This document shows, in pieces, positions 8,357-16,840 of a stretch of DNA of 64,000 nt (positions are counted from its first letter, which is position 1; each line of letters opens with the position of its first letter). A program made the translations under genes and the position numbers. The stretch comes from CAVUDO01 sp963740255 (GTDB lineage Bacteria; Actinomycetota; Actinomycetes; Mycobacteriales; Cryptosporangiaceae): NCBI GenBank assembly GCA_963740255.1, contig CAVUDO010000006.1, positions 874,318 through 938,317 of the forward strand, written 5' to 3'. The notes under the pieces were generated by a model. That model was not told the origin of the DNA. It worked only from the letters and a program-made list of their open reading frames with translations, and did not search any database.

Positions 8357-8857
8357 TCAGCGTCCGTCGCGTGGACGCGGGGCGACCTGTCCGGCGTCAA
8401 CCTCCGCGTTTCCCTCGGCCGTCGCGTCGGACCGGCGGTAGCGGACAGCGTGGACGTCGAGGTCTTCGCCGCACTCGGTGCAGCGCAGAACCTGGTCGAC
8501 CGCGCCGCCGTCCGCACGGTGGGTCAACGTCAGCGGCGGCGCGTCGCTGAGCCACCGGTCACCCCAGTGCATCAGGGCGACCGTGACGCCGTAGAGGTCC
8601 CGGCCCTTGTCGGTGAGCCGGTACTCCTCGCGGGGCGGGCGGTCGCTGTAGGGCCGCCGTTCCAGGATCTGGTGCTCGACGAGCTTGCCCAGACGGTCGG
8701 ACAGGATGTTCCGGGCCACGCCGAGGTTGCGCTGGAAGTCCGCGAAGCGGCGCACCCCGAAGAAGCACTCGCGCAGCACCAGGAACGTCCAGCGGTCGCC
8801 GACCTCGTCGAGCGCGGCCGCGACCGAGTCGTTCCGATGATCGCCTGGTCGCCCCAT
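8357..8857 (-). CDS. HxlR-family winged-helix regulator
   Basis: A 166-residue HxlR-type (DUF24) transcription factor. Residues 10-100 carry the family pattern VGDRWTFLVLRECFFGVRRF, then NLGVARNILSDRL, LVEHQILERRPY and EYRLTDKGRDLY. The C-terminal extension has CTECGEDLD, a C-x2-C that could hold metal or sense redox. It is divergent from the enoyl-CoA hydratase gene with a 96-bp shared spacer, so it probably represses itself and that gene. The 8139-8356 stretch between it and the SGNH pair contains no credible gene. Confidence 0.9.
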   Translation of the reverse strand: MGRPGDHRNDSVAAALDEVGDRWTFLVLRECFFGVRRFADFQRNLGVARNILSDRLGKLVEHQILERRPYSDRPPREEYRLTDKGRDLYGVTVALMHWGDRWLSDAPPLTLTHRADGGAVDQVLRCTECGEDLDVHAVRYRRSDATAEGNAEVDAGQVAPRPRDGR

Positions 8858-8878
8858 GCTGTGAGGCTATCCCCGAAT

Positions 8879-8895
8879 GGTTGCATTTTGCGACC
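8879..8895. promoter_or_regulatory. Candidate HxlR operator
   Basis: Between the divergent HxlR and enoyl-CoA hydratase starts lies GGTTGC-ATTTT-GCGACC, an imperfect inverted repeat with 6-bp arms (one mismatch) and an AT-rich 5-bp centre. It sits 22 bp upstream of the HxlR ATG, which fits autorepression. The identification is from position and symmetry only. Confidence 0.4.
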
Positions 8896-8953
8896 GACCC
8901 TGCTTGAGTGGCTGGTAGCGAAACAAAACCTACTAAGGCCGAAGGGGACGTCC

Positions 8954-9874
8954 GTGACCGATCCCGACCCCAGCGCCGCGCCGGCTCCGTCGGCACACGG
9001 CGTTCGTCCCCCGTACGAGCACCTGGTGTTCACCGACGACGGCCCGGTCGTCCGGATCACGCTGAATCGGCCGCAGGTCCGCAACGCGCTGTCGATGCGG
9101 ATGTCCGACGAGCTGATCCACGCGGTGGAGCGGATGCGCGACAGCGCGGACGCCAAGGTGCTCGTGATCCAGGGCGCCGGAGGCACGTTCTGCGCCGGGG
9201 ACGACATCACCGAGATGCACCGGTGGGGCGACGCCAACCAGATCATGCGCCGGGTGGCCGGCTACCAGCACATGGCCGACACGCTGGAACAGCTCGACAA
9301 GGTCACCGTGGCCCGGGTGGACGGCTATGCCGTCGGCGGCGGCCTGGAGATCACGATGGCATGTGACTTCGTGGTCGCCGCGGCAAGCGCGCGCTGGGGC
9401 ATGCCCGAGGTCGACGTCGGCATCACGCCGGGGTGGGGTGGGACCACCCGGCTGGCCCGGCTAGTCGGGCGGCGACTGGCCAAGGAGGTCAACCTGCTCG
9501 GCGCGCTGCACCCCGCCTCCCGGGCCGCCGCGCTGACGCTGTGGAACCGGGTCGTGCCCGACGACCTGCTCGACGACGCGGTCGAGGCGCTGGTGCGGGT
9601 GCTGCTGAGCAAGAACCAGCAGGCCGTCCGGCAGTTGAAGTTCATCATCGACAACGGCATCGAAGCTGATCTGAAGACCGCGCAGGCATTCGAGAAGCTC
9701 TCGGCCGGACTGACCGGGGCCGTCAACGGCGCCTGGCGGATCGGCGACGCCGACCAGGTGGCCGGCGTCGTGGGCTTCCGGGACAAGAACGCGCTCTGGC
9801 GGGACCGTCGCGGACTGGCCCGCGACTTCTGGTCGGACGGTCCGGTCCCGGTCCCTGGTTCCGGCCAGGGCTGA
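8954..9874 (+). CDS. Enoyl-CoA hydratase/isomerase family protein
   Basis: A 306-residue crotonase-fold protein starting at GTG 8954 (GAAGGGG six bases upstream). The two oxyanion-hole segments are GAGGTFCAGDDITEM and DGYAVGGGLEITMACD. The acidic catalytic position falls in WGMPEVDVGITPGWGG, which retains one Glu, so it could be a hydratase or an isomerase. The C-terminal helices include KNQQAVRQLKFIIDNG. It is probably under HxlR control and may act in degradation of an aromatic or fatty acyl-CoA. A 306-residue length is slightly long for the family because of a roughly 25-residue N-terminal extension rich in Pro and Ala. Confidence 0.88.
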   Translation: MTDPDPSAAPAPSAHGVRPPYEHLVFTDDGPVVRITLNRPQVRNALSMRMSDELIHAVERMRDSADAKVLVIQGAGGTFCAGDDITEMHRWGDANQIMRRVAGYQHMADTLEQLDKVTVARVDGYAVGGGLEITMACDFVVAAASARWGMPEVDVGITPGWGGTTRLARLVGRRLAKEVNLLGALHPASRAAALTLWNRVVPDDLLDDAVEALVRVLLSKNQQAVRQLKFIIDNGIEADLKTAQAFEKLSAGLTGAVNGAWRIGDADQVAGVVGFRDKNALWRDRRGLARDFWSDGPVPVPGSGQG

Positions 9875-9883
9875 CCGGCCGCC

Positions 9884-9905
9884 GTCGGTCCCGGCTCGGA
9901 CCGAC
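9884..9905 (+). terminator. Hairpin terminator candidate after enoyl-CoA hydratase
   Basis: GTCGGTCC and GGACCGAC form a perfect 8-bp stem with a 6-base loop, 10 bases after the stop codon and 45 bases before the next gene. No U-tract follows, as is usual for high-GC actinobacterial hairpins. Confidence 0.55.
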
Positions 9906-9949
9906 CGGCCCCGACACGCACCATCCATCCCGCGAATCGAGGAGTCGTC

Positions 9950-11224
9950 GTGACCGTCAAGACTGTCGATCCCCGCCCGGAGCACCACGCGGCCGCGTCG
10001 GCGTACCGCCATGTCAAGCCGCTGTTCGGGGAGAAGGCGCCACCGCACCGGTACCCGATGGTGCTCGCGCTGGTGCCGGTCGGCCTGCTGGTCGCGATCG
10101 TCGGGTGGGTGGTGCTCGCGCCCCTGGTCGCCGTGGGCCTCCTGATGGCGCTCGGCGGTCTGCTGGCCTTCCTGGCGCTGCCGTCGCCGATCCGTCCGGT
10201 GGCGTGGACGCCGTCGCCCGCACCGCCGATGACCGGAGTGCTGGCACCCAACCGCCGGCTGGCCGAGGCCGACGTGCTCGCCGCCGGGCTGGTGGCCGGC
10301 CCGGAAGACCTGGCCCTGAGCCCGGACGGCCGGACGCTCTATGCCAGCAGCTACGGCGACGGGAGGATCCTGCGGATCGACGTCGGGGCGGGCGCCGCGG
10401 GCCCGGTGGTCGAGCACGCCGTGACGGGAGGCAGCCCGGTCGACCTGGCGATGCGCCCCGACGGCAGCCTGCTGGTGTGCGACTGGTCGAAGGGGCTCCT
10501 GTTGGTGGGATCCAGCGGGGACGTGAGCACGGTGCTCCCGCTCGGCGCGATGGTCGACGGGCGACCGTTCGTCCGTCCCGACGGCGTCAGCGAAGCGCCG
10601 GACGGGACCATCTACCTCAGTGAGGGCAGCGCCCGACCTGGCGTGTGGAGCGGAGCGTTCGAGGCGCTGGAGGCCGGCAGCTACGGCCGCGTCATCGCGT
10701 ACCACCCCGAGACGGCCGACGCCCGCACCGTGGTGGACGGTCTCTCGTTCGCCAACGGCAACGCGATCGACCCCACCGGGCAGTTCCTGGTGGTCGCCGA
10801 CCAGTACCGCTACCGCATCGTCCGGCTGTGGCTGGCCGGACCCCGGGCGGGCCAGACCGACGACTTCGCCACCAACCTCCCCGGGCTGCCCCACAACCTC
10901 CACTTCGACGCCGAAGGCCTGCTCTGGGTGGGCTTCTACCTCGAGCGCAACGCGATGCTCGACCGGGCGTGCCCGTCTCCGCGCCTGAAGAAGGTGATGG
11001 CGAAGCTCCCGATGGTGCTGGTGGAGGGCCCGATGCGGGTGCCGGACGGCAAACCGGGCCGCGGCTCGCTCGTCGCCCTCGACGCCACCGGAGCGATCGT
11101 GCACTACCTGGCCGGAGCGCCGGCCCGGGTGGACACGGTCAGTGGCGCCGTCCGGCACGGCGACCAGCTCTACGTGAGCACCCTGACCGGCGACGCGATC
11201 CTCCGCCTCACCCTCCGGACCTGA
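9950..11224 (+). CDS. Membrane-anchored SMP-30/strictosidine synthase-like beta-propeller
   Basis: A 424-residue protein. Two close hydrophobic segments at about residues 37-80 (VLALVPVGLLVAIVGWVVLA and a following LMALGGLLAFLAL) anchor it in the membrane. Residues 105-420 form a six-bladed propeller of the SMP-30/gluconolactonase/strictosidine synthase superfamily: GPEDLALSPDGRTLYAS, FVRPDGVSEAPDGTIYLSE, SFANGNAIDPTGQFLVVAD and LPGLPHNLHFDAEGLLWVGF. Metal ligands of such lactonases are typically Glu/Asn/Asp at blade tops; candidate residues are present (PEDL, DGVSEAPDG, NGNA). Eukaryote-like strictosidine synthase chemistry is not implied; a lactonase or esterase is more likely. Confidence 0.85.
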   Translation: MTVKTVDPRPEHHAAASAYRHVKPLFGEKAPPHRYPMVLALVPVGLLVAIVGWVVLAPLVAVGLLMALGGLLAFLALPSPIRPVAWTPSPAPPMTGVLAPNRRLAEADVLAAGLVAGPEDLALSPDGRTLYASSYGDGRILRIDVGAGAAGPVVEHAVTGGSPVDLAMRPDGSLLVCDWSKGLLLVGSSGDVSTVLPLGAMVDGRPFVRPDGVSEAPDGTIYLSEGSARPGVWSGAFEALEAGSYGRVIAYHPETADARTVVDGLSFANGNAIDPTGQFLVVADQYRYRIVRLWLAGPRAGQTDDFATNLPGLPHNLHFDAEGLLWVGFYLERNAMLDRACPSPRLKKVMAKLPMVLVEGPMRVPDGKPGRGSLVALDATGAIVHYLAGAPARVDTVSGAVRHGDQLYVSTLTGDAILRLTLRT

Positions 11225-11246
11225 CCGGGTGCGGCTGGTCGCGCGC

Positions 11247-11276
11247 GTCCGGCAACGGCGGGTCCGGCAACGGCGG
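11247..11276. repeat. 15-bp tandem duplication
   Basis: GTCCGGCAACGGCGG occurs twice in tandem, followed by a partial third copy, in the spacer between the beta-propeller gene and the IS element. No function is suggested. Confidence 0.8.
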
Positions 11277-11359
11277 GTCCGGCTGCCGCGCGGAGGGCTG
11301 CGGCGGCCCACTCAGCCCTGATCCACCGACGGTGGTGGGCGGTGTGAGTGTGGCGTGGA

Positions 11360-11432
11360 ACGAGGTGCCCTCTTGAGCAGGGAGGATGTCGATTGCGACG
11401 TCGTCATCCAATGCTCACGAGAGGCACCTCGT
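11360..11432 (+). promoter_or_regulatory. Hairpin that would cover the transposase ribosome-binding site
   Basis: Bases 11360-11379 and 11412-11432 are near-perfect inverted repeats. The outer ten bases, ACGAGGTGCC and GGCACCTCGT, pair perfectly, and the inner TGAGCA and TGCTCA pair too. The right arm contains the GAGG that serves as ribosome site for the GTG start at 11435. A transcript entering from outside the element would fold and hide this site, whereas one starting inside the left arm would not. This parallels protection devices known in IS10 and IS50, but here it is inferred. Confidence 0.55.
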
Positions 11433-11434
11433 AA

Positions 11435-12808
11435 GTGAAACCTTCTCACACGATCCGGCCTGTCTTCGATGATCGGAATCTGGTGTCGGCCGCGGGTCTG
11501 GTCCCGGCTCTTCGGCTGGCCGAGTCCGCCGGTCTTTACGACCTCCTCCACGGTTTGTCTGTGCCCTCGCCCAACGCGGATGCGAAGACAGCGGGCGTGG
11601 TCGGTGGGATGCTGGCTGGCGCGGACTGCATCGCCGACCTGGACCTGCTACGCCATGGCGGCATGGGACGGTTGTTCGCCGGGACCCGGGCGCCCTCGAC
11701 GTTGGGCACGTTCTTGCGGGCCTTCACCCACGGGCACGTGCAGCAGCTGGACAAGATCGGCGGCGGTCTGCTGGCCGGGCTCGCCGCCCAGGCGCCCGGT
11801 CTGCTCGCCGGTGGCCAAGCCGAGGGAATCGTGTTCGTCGATGTCGACGACACCATCCGAGAGGTCCACGGCTACGCCAAGCAGGCAGCCGGGTTCGGCT
11901 ACACCGGGATCCGGGGACTGAACTTGCAGCTGGCCACGATCAGCACCCAGACCGCGGCGCCGGTGATCGCCCGCGCCCGACTCCGCAAGGGCAACACCGC
12001 CTCCCACGCCGGCGCCGGGCGGCTGCTGGCCCAGGCGATCACGACCGCCCATGCCGCGGGCGTGACCGGCCAGATCCTGGCCCGCGCGGACTCCGCCTAC
12101 TACGGCCACGCCTTCGTCGCGACCGCGATCCGGCACGGTGCGTGGTTCAGCGTGACCGCGCGGATGAACCCGCAGGTCAAGACAGCGATCGCCAGCATCG
12201 ACCCCGCGGCGTGGCAGAGCATCGAGTACCCGAACGCGGTCTTCGACCAGGCCGAGCAACGCTGGGTCTCCGACGCCGAGGTCGCCGAGATCGACTTCAT
12301 CGCGTTCACCTCCCGCCGCAAGCGCGACCACGTCAAGTGTCGGCTGATCGTGCGCCGGGTGAAGCGACTCCAGCCGCCGGCGTCTGACGGCACCGAGCAG
12401 GGCGAACTGTTCGCCGCCTACCGCCACCACGCCTTCATCACCAACTCCACTCTGGGCATGGTCGAGGCCGACGACCGCCACCGCGACCACGCGATCGTCG
12501 AGCAGGTCATCGCCGAGCTCAAGGACGGACCGCTCGCACACCTACCCAGCGGGAAGTACGCGGCCAACGCAGCGTGGGTCGCCTGCGCCGTGATCGCGTT
12601 CAACATCGCCCGCGCCGCCGCGGTCGCAGCCCACCTCCGCACCGCCCGCTGGGCAACCGTGCGCAAGCGGATCATCAACATCCCCGCGCGGATCGCTGCG
12701 ACCGGACGCCGGCTCGTGCTCCACCTGCCCGACCACTGGCCATGGGCACCAGGCTGGGAATCGCTCTGGACCACCGCGACCGGCCCACCAGCCCCAGTCA
12801 CCACCTGA
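11435..12808 (+). CDS. IS1380-family transposase
   Basis: A 457-residue DDE transposase of the IS1380 family (DDE_Tnp_1 type). Acidic residues expected for catalysis appear in FVDVDDTIREVHGYAK (first Asp), ILARADSAYYG (second Asp) and DHAIVEQVIAELKDGPL (final Glu), with the AELKDG-type motif common to IS4/IS1380 groups. The terminal region WATVRKRIINIPARIAATGRRLVLHLP is characteristic of actinobacterial members. The frame is intact from GTG 11435 to TGA 12808. It has its own short leader with a hairpin (see 11360-11432) and is probably mobile. Confidence 0.93.
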   Translation: MKPSHTIRPVFDDRNLVSAAGLVPALRLAESAGLYDLLHGLSVPSPNADAKTAGVVGGMLAGADCIADLDLLRHGGMGRLFAGTRAPSTLGTFLRAFTHGHVQQLDKIGGGLLAGLAAQAPGLLAGGQAEGIVFVDVDDTIREVHGYAKQAAGFGYTGIRGLNLQLATISTQTAAPVIARARLRKGNTASHAGAGRLLAQAITTAHAAGVTGQILARADSAYYGHAFVATAIRHGAWFSVTARMNPQVKTAIASIDPAAWQSIEYPNAVFDQAEQRWVSDAEVAEIDFIAFTSRRKRDHVKCRLIVRRVKRLQPPASDGTEQGELFAAYRHHAFITNSTLGMVEADDRHRDHAIVEQVIAELKDGPLAHLPSGKYAANAAWVACAVIAFNIARAAAVAAHLRTARWATVRKRIINIPARIAATGRRLVLHLPDHWPWAPGWESLWTTATGPPAPVTT

Positions 12809-12950
12809 CCACCCCGCCGGCAACGGCACGACCAAGGACACCGCAGTGGAAAAGCCGGCCAGGACCGGCGACCGCCCCATACTCGCCCACGCGGCCCCAC
12901 CCACCTGCCCCACAACCGAAGCTAAGAACTCAACGCCGGTGGATCAGGGC

Positions 12951-13895
12951 TCAGTGGGAGGCGCTGAGGAGGTGGTACATGAGCAGGAGCTGGGTGATGG
13001 CCATCGGCTGGCTGCGCTGGGTCGGGGTCAGCCGGCCGAGGCAGGACGGCAGGTCGCCAGGCTGGTCGAGCGACGCCCAGATCGCCTTCTGGACGGTCAG
13101 GCTCTCCTCGTTCGGCACGTAGCCGTGCACGTGCAGCGTGTCGCACGGCCGGCCGTCGGAGTCCCGTTCCAGCTTCAGGTGGATGGCCTGGTGCGAGGCG
13201 GGCACCACCACGGAACTCAGGTCGGGGTGCCGGATCGTCGGGCGCAGCATCAGCTCGGCCGAGAGCGGGGTGTCCGGCGGGTCGTCCCGGACCGGGATCG
13301 GGGCGAAGCGCACCACGATGTCGGCGTGGCGCTGCTGCGGCCGGATGAACTCGGCCGACTCCGCCTCCCGCCGGTCCATCTCGGCGAGCACCTGTTCCTC
13401 GGAGTAGCCGCGCTTGGCGGTGTCCCGGCGGACCTTCCAGTCGCGCCGGATCTCCTCGGGCGGGTTGAGGAAGACGGCCACCTCGAAGCAGGCCCGGGCG
13501 AGCTTCGTGAACAGCGGCAGCAGGCCCTCGACGATGATGAAGTCGTTCGGCTCGACCAGCTGGGGCCGGGCCAGCTTCCCGGTGCTGTGGTCGTAGACCG
13601 GTTTGAGGACCGGCTGGCCGGTGGCCAGCAGCTGCAGGTGCTGCTCCATGATCTCGACGTAGTTACAGTCCGGGTGCAGCGCGGTGAACGGCTTGGTCTT
13701 GCGCTCCTCGCGGTCGTAGCGGTGGTAGTCGTCCACGCACACCGCCGTGCACCGGTCCGGGCCGAGCGCCTCGACCAGGCCCCTGGTGAGGGTGGTCTTG
13801 CCGGCCGCGCTGTCGCCGGCGATGGCCAGCAGCACGGGGCGGCGAGGCCCGCGCTCGGCGGCCGCCCGCGCGATGCGAAACGCCTTGTCCGGCAT
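12951..13895 (-). CDS. prk: Phosphoribulokinase
   Basis: This phosphoribulokinase phosphorylates ribulose 5-phosphate to ribulose 1,5-bisphosphate for RuBisCO. It has 314 residues from ATG 13895 (AGGG eight bases upstream; GTG 13901 is possible). The P-loop AIAGDSAAGKTTLTR is at about residues 24-38, followed by VDDYHRYDREERK, HPDCNYVEIMEQHL, PVYDHSTGKL and FIIVEGLLPLF, the classic PRK/uridine kinase layout. Length and the CNYVE substrate-binding region fit prokaryotic PRK better than uridine kinase, and the cbb genes 3 kb away support this. The last two codons and stop abut the IS1380 target duplication, so the protein stays intact. Confidence 0.9.
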   Translation of the reverse strand: MPDKAFRIARAAAERGPRRPVLLAIAGDSAAGKTTLTRGLVEALGPDRCTAVCVDDYHRYDREERKTKPFTALHPDCNYVEIMEQHLQLLATGQPVLKPVYDHSTGKLARPQLVEPNDFIIVEGLLPLFTKLARACFEVAVFLNPPEEIRRDWKVRRDTAKRGYSEEQVLAEMDRREAESAEFIRPQQRHADIVVRFAPIPVRDDPPDTPLSAELMLRPTIRHPDLSSVVVPASHQAIHLKLERDSDGRPCDTLHVHGYVPNEESLTVQKAIWASLDQPGDLPSCLGRLTPTQRSQPMAITQLLLMYHLLSASH

Positions 13896-14047
13896 CCTCA
13901 CCGCCCTGCCCGCCCCGGGGTAGCCCGCGTCCTTACCACGACGGTAGGCGCTGCGTCGCCCCGCGACGCCCCCCGCATTGGGGAGGGGCTAGGGGACCCA
14001 GGTCCGCGCCGGCTGACAGCCGGTGGGCGGCGCCGTATGGTCACTCT

Positions 14048-14707
14048 GTGGCGGACACGCCGGTGCGCATCGTGCTCGTGGACGACCATGAGATGGTCCT
14101 GCAGGGGCTGAAATCCATGCTCATGCCCTTCCGCCTGCGGATCCGGGTGGTGGGCGAGGCGACCGGCACCGACGACGCGCTGCGGGTGGTGGCCGGCCTC
14201 GACCCCGACGTGGTCCTGTGCGACGTGCGCCTTCAGGGCGCCAGCGGCCTGGACCTCTGTCGGCGGCTGATCGAACTCGACCCGGCTCGGCGGGTGGTGC
14301 TGCTCAGCGTCTACGACGACGAGCAGTACCTGTTCCAGGCCCTGCGGGCGGGTGCCGCCGGCTACCTGCTCAAGCGGATCGGCGGCGAGGAGCTGGTCGG
14401 ACAGTTGGAGAAGGTGCACGCCGGGGAGCGCGTGGTCGACTCCGCACTGGCCGGACGGGCGGTGGAGACCGCGGCGCGGCTGGCCAGCGGGGAGTTCTGG
14501 CCAGGTGCCCGCCAGGGCCTCACGCACCGGGAGAGCGAGGTGCTCTCGCTGATGGTGACCGGGATGTCCAACCGCGGCATCGCCCGGCGCCTGGTGGTCG
14601 GCGAGGAGACGGTGAAGAGTCACCTGCGTTCGATCTACCGCAAGCTGGAGGTCTCCGACCGGGCCGGCGCCGTCGCCGTGGCCCTGCGGGAGGGGATCTT
14701 CCGATGA
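14048..14707 (+). CDS. NarL/LuxR-type response regulator
   Basis: A 219-residue response regulator from GTG 14048. The receiver domain (residues 6-125) has the acidic pair VDDHEM and phosphoacceptor Asp59 in VVLCDVRL, then LLSVYDDEQY and the conserved Lys in GYLLKRIG. The LuxR-type helix-turn-helix (about 152-215) reads LTHRESEVLSLMVTGMSNRGIARRLVVGEETVKSHLRSIYRKL. The gene overlaps the downstream kinase start by 4 bp, so the two form a unit. Position between prk and cbbR suggests, but does not prove, that the pair governs carbon fixation. The spacer to prk is 152 bp. Confidence 0.9.
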   Translation: MADTPVRIVLVDDHEMVLQGLKSMLMPFRLRIRVVGEATGTDDALRVVAGLDPDVVLCDVRLQGASGLDLCRRLIELDPARRVVLLSVYDDEQYLFQALRAGAAGYLLKRIGGEELVGQLEKVHAGERVVDSALAGRAVETAARLASGEFWPGARQGLTHRESEVLSLMVTGMSNRGIARRLVVGEETVKSHLRSIYRKLEVSDRAGAVAVALREGIFR

Positions 14708-15909
14708 CCGCTCCGGACGCGGAATCCACCGACCCGGCCGACCTGGAGCGCGAGAACGCCCTGCTGCTCGCGATCATCCAGGCCACCTCGGAAGGGCCGG
14801 GGGTCGAGCCGCTCGCGGCCGCCGTCGCCAAGCTGATCGCGGCCGCGACAGCCACCGATGTGTGCTTCGTGCACGTGCTCGACGACGCCGGCCGCTCGCT
14901 CACCCTGGCCGGCGCGACGCCGCCCTTCGACGTCGCCGGCCAGGTGCAGCTGCCGCTGGGCACCGGGGTCACCGGCTGGGTGGCCAGCCACCAGCGGCCC
15001 GTGGTGATCGTGGAGAACAAGGAGGCCGACCCGCGGTACCGGCCGATCCCGGCGCTGCGGGGCTCGGAGTTCACCTCGATGGCGTCCGTGCCGATGGCCA
15101 GCGACGTGGCCGGCCTGGTCGGGGTGCTCAACGTGCACACCCGGGAACGCCGCGAGTTCACCGAGCGCGACCTGCGCCTGCTCACGATGATCGGGCGGCT
15201 GGTGGCCGGCGCTGTGCACCACGCCCGGCTGCACCGGCAGATGACCGGTCGCGAACGTGCCCACGAGCGGTTCGTCGAGCAGGCGGTCGCCGCCCAGGAG
15301 GCGGAGCGGCAGCGGCTGGCCGGCGACATCCACGACGGCATCTCCCAGCGCCTGGTCAGCCTCGGCTACCACCTCGACGCCGCCGACCGGACTGTCGCGG
15401 CCGACCCGGCGTACGCCGCCGAGCAGATCGTGCTCGCCCGCGCCCTGGCCGACCTCACCTTCCAGGAGGCCCGGGCCGCGATCGGGGCGCTCCGCCCGCC
15501 GATCCTCGACGACCTCGGCCTCGCCGGCGGCCTGGCCAGCCTGGCCCGATCCGTCCCGGACCTGGCCATCGTCCTGGACCTGGGCGACGAACGGCTCCCC
15601 GAGCATGTCGAGGTGGCGCTGTACCGGATCGCCCAGGAGGCGTTGCAGAACGTCCAGAAGCACGCGGCCGCGACCTCGGCGAAGCTGGTCTTCACGGTCG
15701 AACGGGGCACCGCCCGGCTGGAGGTCCGCGACGACGGCGTCGGCTTCAGCCCGGAGGCGCCGCCGACGTCGGCGAACGGCGGCTACGGCCTGACCAGCAT
15801 GGTCGAGCGGGCCGAGCTGATCGGCGGCACGCTGACGATCCGGTCGCGTCCCGGCTCAGGCACCAGCGTGCTGACGACGGTTCCGCTGGGCGCGGGCACG
15901 GGGCACTGA
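14704..15909 (+). CDS. GAF-domain sensor histidine kinase (HisKA_3 type)
   Basis: A 401-residue cytoplasmic kinase starting at ATG 14704, overlapping the response regulator stop (ATGA). Residues 30-180 are a GAF domain (VEPLAAAVAKLIAAATATDV through GLVGVLNVHTRERREF). The HisKA_3 dimerisation helix carries the phosphorylated His210 in RQRLAGDIHDGISQ. The HATPase domain (about 300-395) has the N box ALYRIAQEALQNVQKHA and G boxes DDGVGFSP and GYGLTSMVERAELIGG. No membrane segment is present, so it senses an intracellular signal through GAF. Its last 54 bp overlap the convergent cbbR gene. Confidence 0.92.
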   Translation: MTAPDAESTDPADLERENALLLAIIQATSEGPGVEPLAAAVAKLIAAATATDVCFVHVLDDAGRSLTLAGATPPFDVAGQVQLPLGTGVTGWVASHQRPVVIVENKEADPRYRPIPALRGSEFTSMASVPMASDVAGLVGVLNVHTRERREFTERDLRLLTMIGRLVAGAVHHARLHRQMTGRERAHERFVEQAVAAQEAERQRLAGDIHDGISQRLVSLGYHLDAADRTVAADPAYAAEQIVLARALADLTFQEARAAIGALRPPILDDLGLAGGLASLARSVPDLAIVLDLGDERLPEHVEVALYRIAQEALQNVQKHAAATSAKLVFTVERGTARLEVRDDGVGFSPEAPPTSANGGYGLTSMVERAELIGGTLTIRSRPGSGTSVLTTVPLGAGTGH

Positions 15910-16794
15910 CCGCACCGGCGGGGGGTGCCAGCCGCCGTCCGTGGTCGAGAGCAGGTGCCGGATCAGCAGCTCGGTGCTGGCCGTGGCCTCCAGGTGGGTG
16001 ACGGCGTGCCAGGGCCGGTCGAGCGGTGTGCCGGCGACCGGCAGTTCGACGAGGTGGCTGGCGGCCAGCTGCCCGGCGACCGCTTCGCGGGAAACCAGCG
16101 TGACGCCGAGCCCGGCCATCGCGCCGGCCACTACCGCGCCGTGCGAGCCCAGGGTGAGCTGCGCCGGCTCGATGTCGAGGGTGCCGAGCAGGGCCAGGCA
16201 GGTGGCCCGGGTGCCGGAACCTTCCTCGCGCAGCAGCCAGGTGGCCTGCTCCGGGCTGAACGGGCTGTCGTGCTGGCCGGGCGCGGAGACGACGACCAGG
16301 GTGTTCGGGCTGACTGCGCGGAGCCGGCCGCGGAAGCCGTCGGGTGCGCGGCCAGCCACGACGAGGTCCACCTCGTGGTGGGCGAGCATCGGCCAGACCC
16401 GGTCGCGCGGGGCCACCTCGAGCCGGAGCTGGATGCGGTCGTACCGGCCGCGGAACGACGCGAGCAGGGTGGGCAGGACGTGCTCGCCCGCGGTGGTCAC
16501 CGCAGCGATCCGGACCAGGCCCTCGTCCGGCCGCACCTGGTCGCGCGCTGCCGCGGTGGCCTGTTCGTGCAGGCCCAGGATCGTGCGGGCGTAGGCGGCG
16601 TACGTCGTGCCGGCGGGGGTGAGGCGGATGCCGCGGCCGTCGCGCTCCAGCAGCGGCACGCCCACGTCCTTGACCAGCGTCGTGACGGCCGCCGACACGG
16701 CCGACTCGGTGATGAAGAGCCGTTCGGCGGCCGCCCGCACCGACCCGGTCTCGGCCACCTCCACGAACGCCCGCAGCCGCGCGTTGGTGGTCAC
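15856..16794 (-). CDS. cbbR: LysR-type regulator, probable CbbR
   Basis: A LysR-family activator of RuBisCO operons by context. It has 312 residues from GTG 16794 (AAAGGA ten bases upstream); ATG 16815 would add seven. The helix-turn-helix is ARLRAFVEVAETGSVRAA followed by LFITESAVSAAVTTL. The periplasmic-binding-like effector domain (about 90-300) includes GLVRIAAVTTAGEHVLP, VDLVVAGRAPDG and WLLREEGSGTRA, a motif typical of CbbR/CysB-like proteins. It is transcribed with cbbX, cbbS and cbbL and lies downstream, not divergent as in proteobacteria. Candidate binding sites are upstream of cbbL. Confidence 0.82.
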   Translation of the reverse strand: MTTNARLRAFVEVAETGSVRAAAERLFITESAVSAAVTTLVKDVGVPLLERDGRGIRLTPAGTTYAAYARTILGLHEQATAAARDQVRPDEGLVRIAAVTTAGEHVLPTLLASFRGRYDRIQLRLEVAPRDRVWPMLAHHEVDLVVAGRAPDGFRGRLRAVSPNTLVVVSAPGQHDSPFSPEQATWLLREEGSGTRATCLALLGTLDIEPAQLTLGSHGAVVAGAMAGLGVTLVSREAVAGQLAASHLVELPVAGTPLDRPWHAVTHLEATASTELLIRHLLSTTDGGWHPPPVRSVPRARAQRNRRQHAGA

Positions 16795-16840
16795 TAGGGC
16801 ACCATCCTTTGTCATGGGGCGGCGTCGCCGGGGTACGCCG

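Larger units (their letters stand above)
11316..12949 (+). mobile_element. Complete IS1380-family insertion sequence
   Basis: A 1634-bp element with terminal inverted repeats: the left end CCCTGATCCACCGACGG and the complement of the right end CCCTGATCCACCGGCG share 13 perfect outer bases. It is flanked by a 5-bp direct repeat CTCAG at 11311-11315 and 12950-12954, the expected target duplication. One intact 457-codon transposase fills 84% of it. Bases 12809-12949 are non-coding. The element appears structurally intact and therefore recently inserted. Removing it and one CTCAG restores CCCACTCAGTGGG, a palindrome, at the stop codon of prk. Confidence 0.93.
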
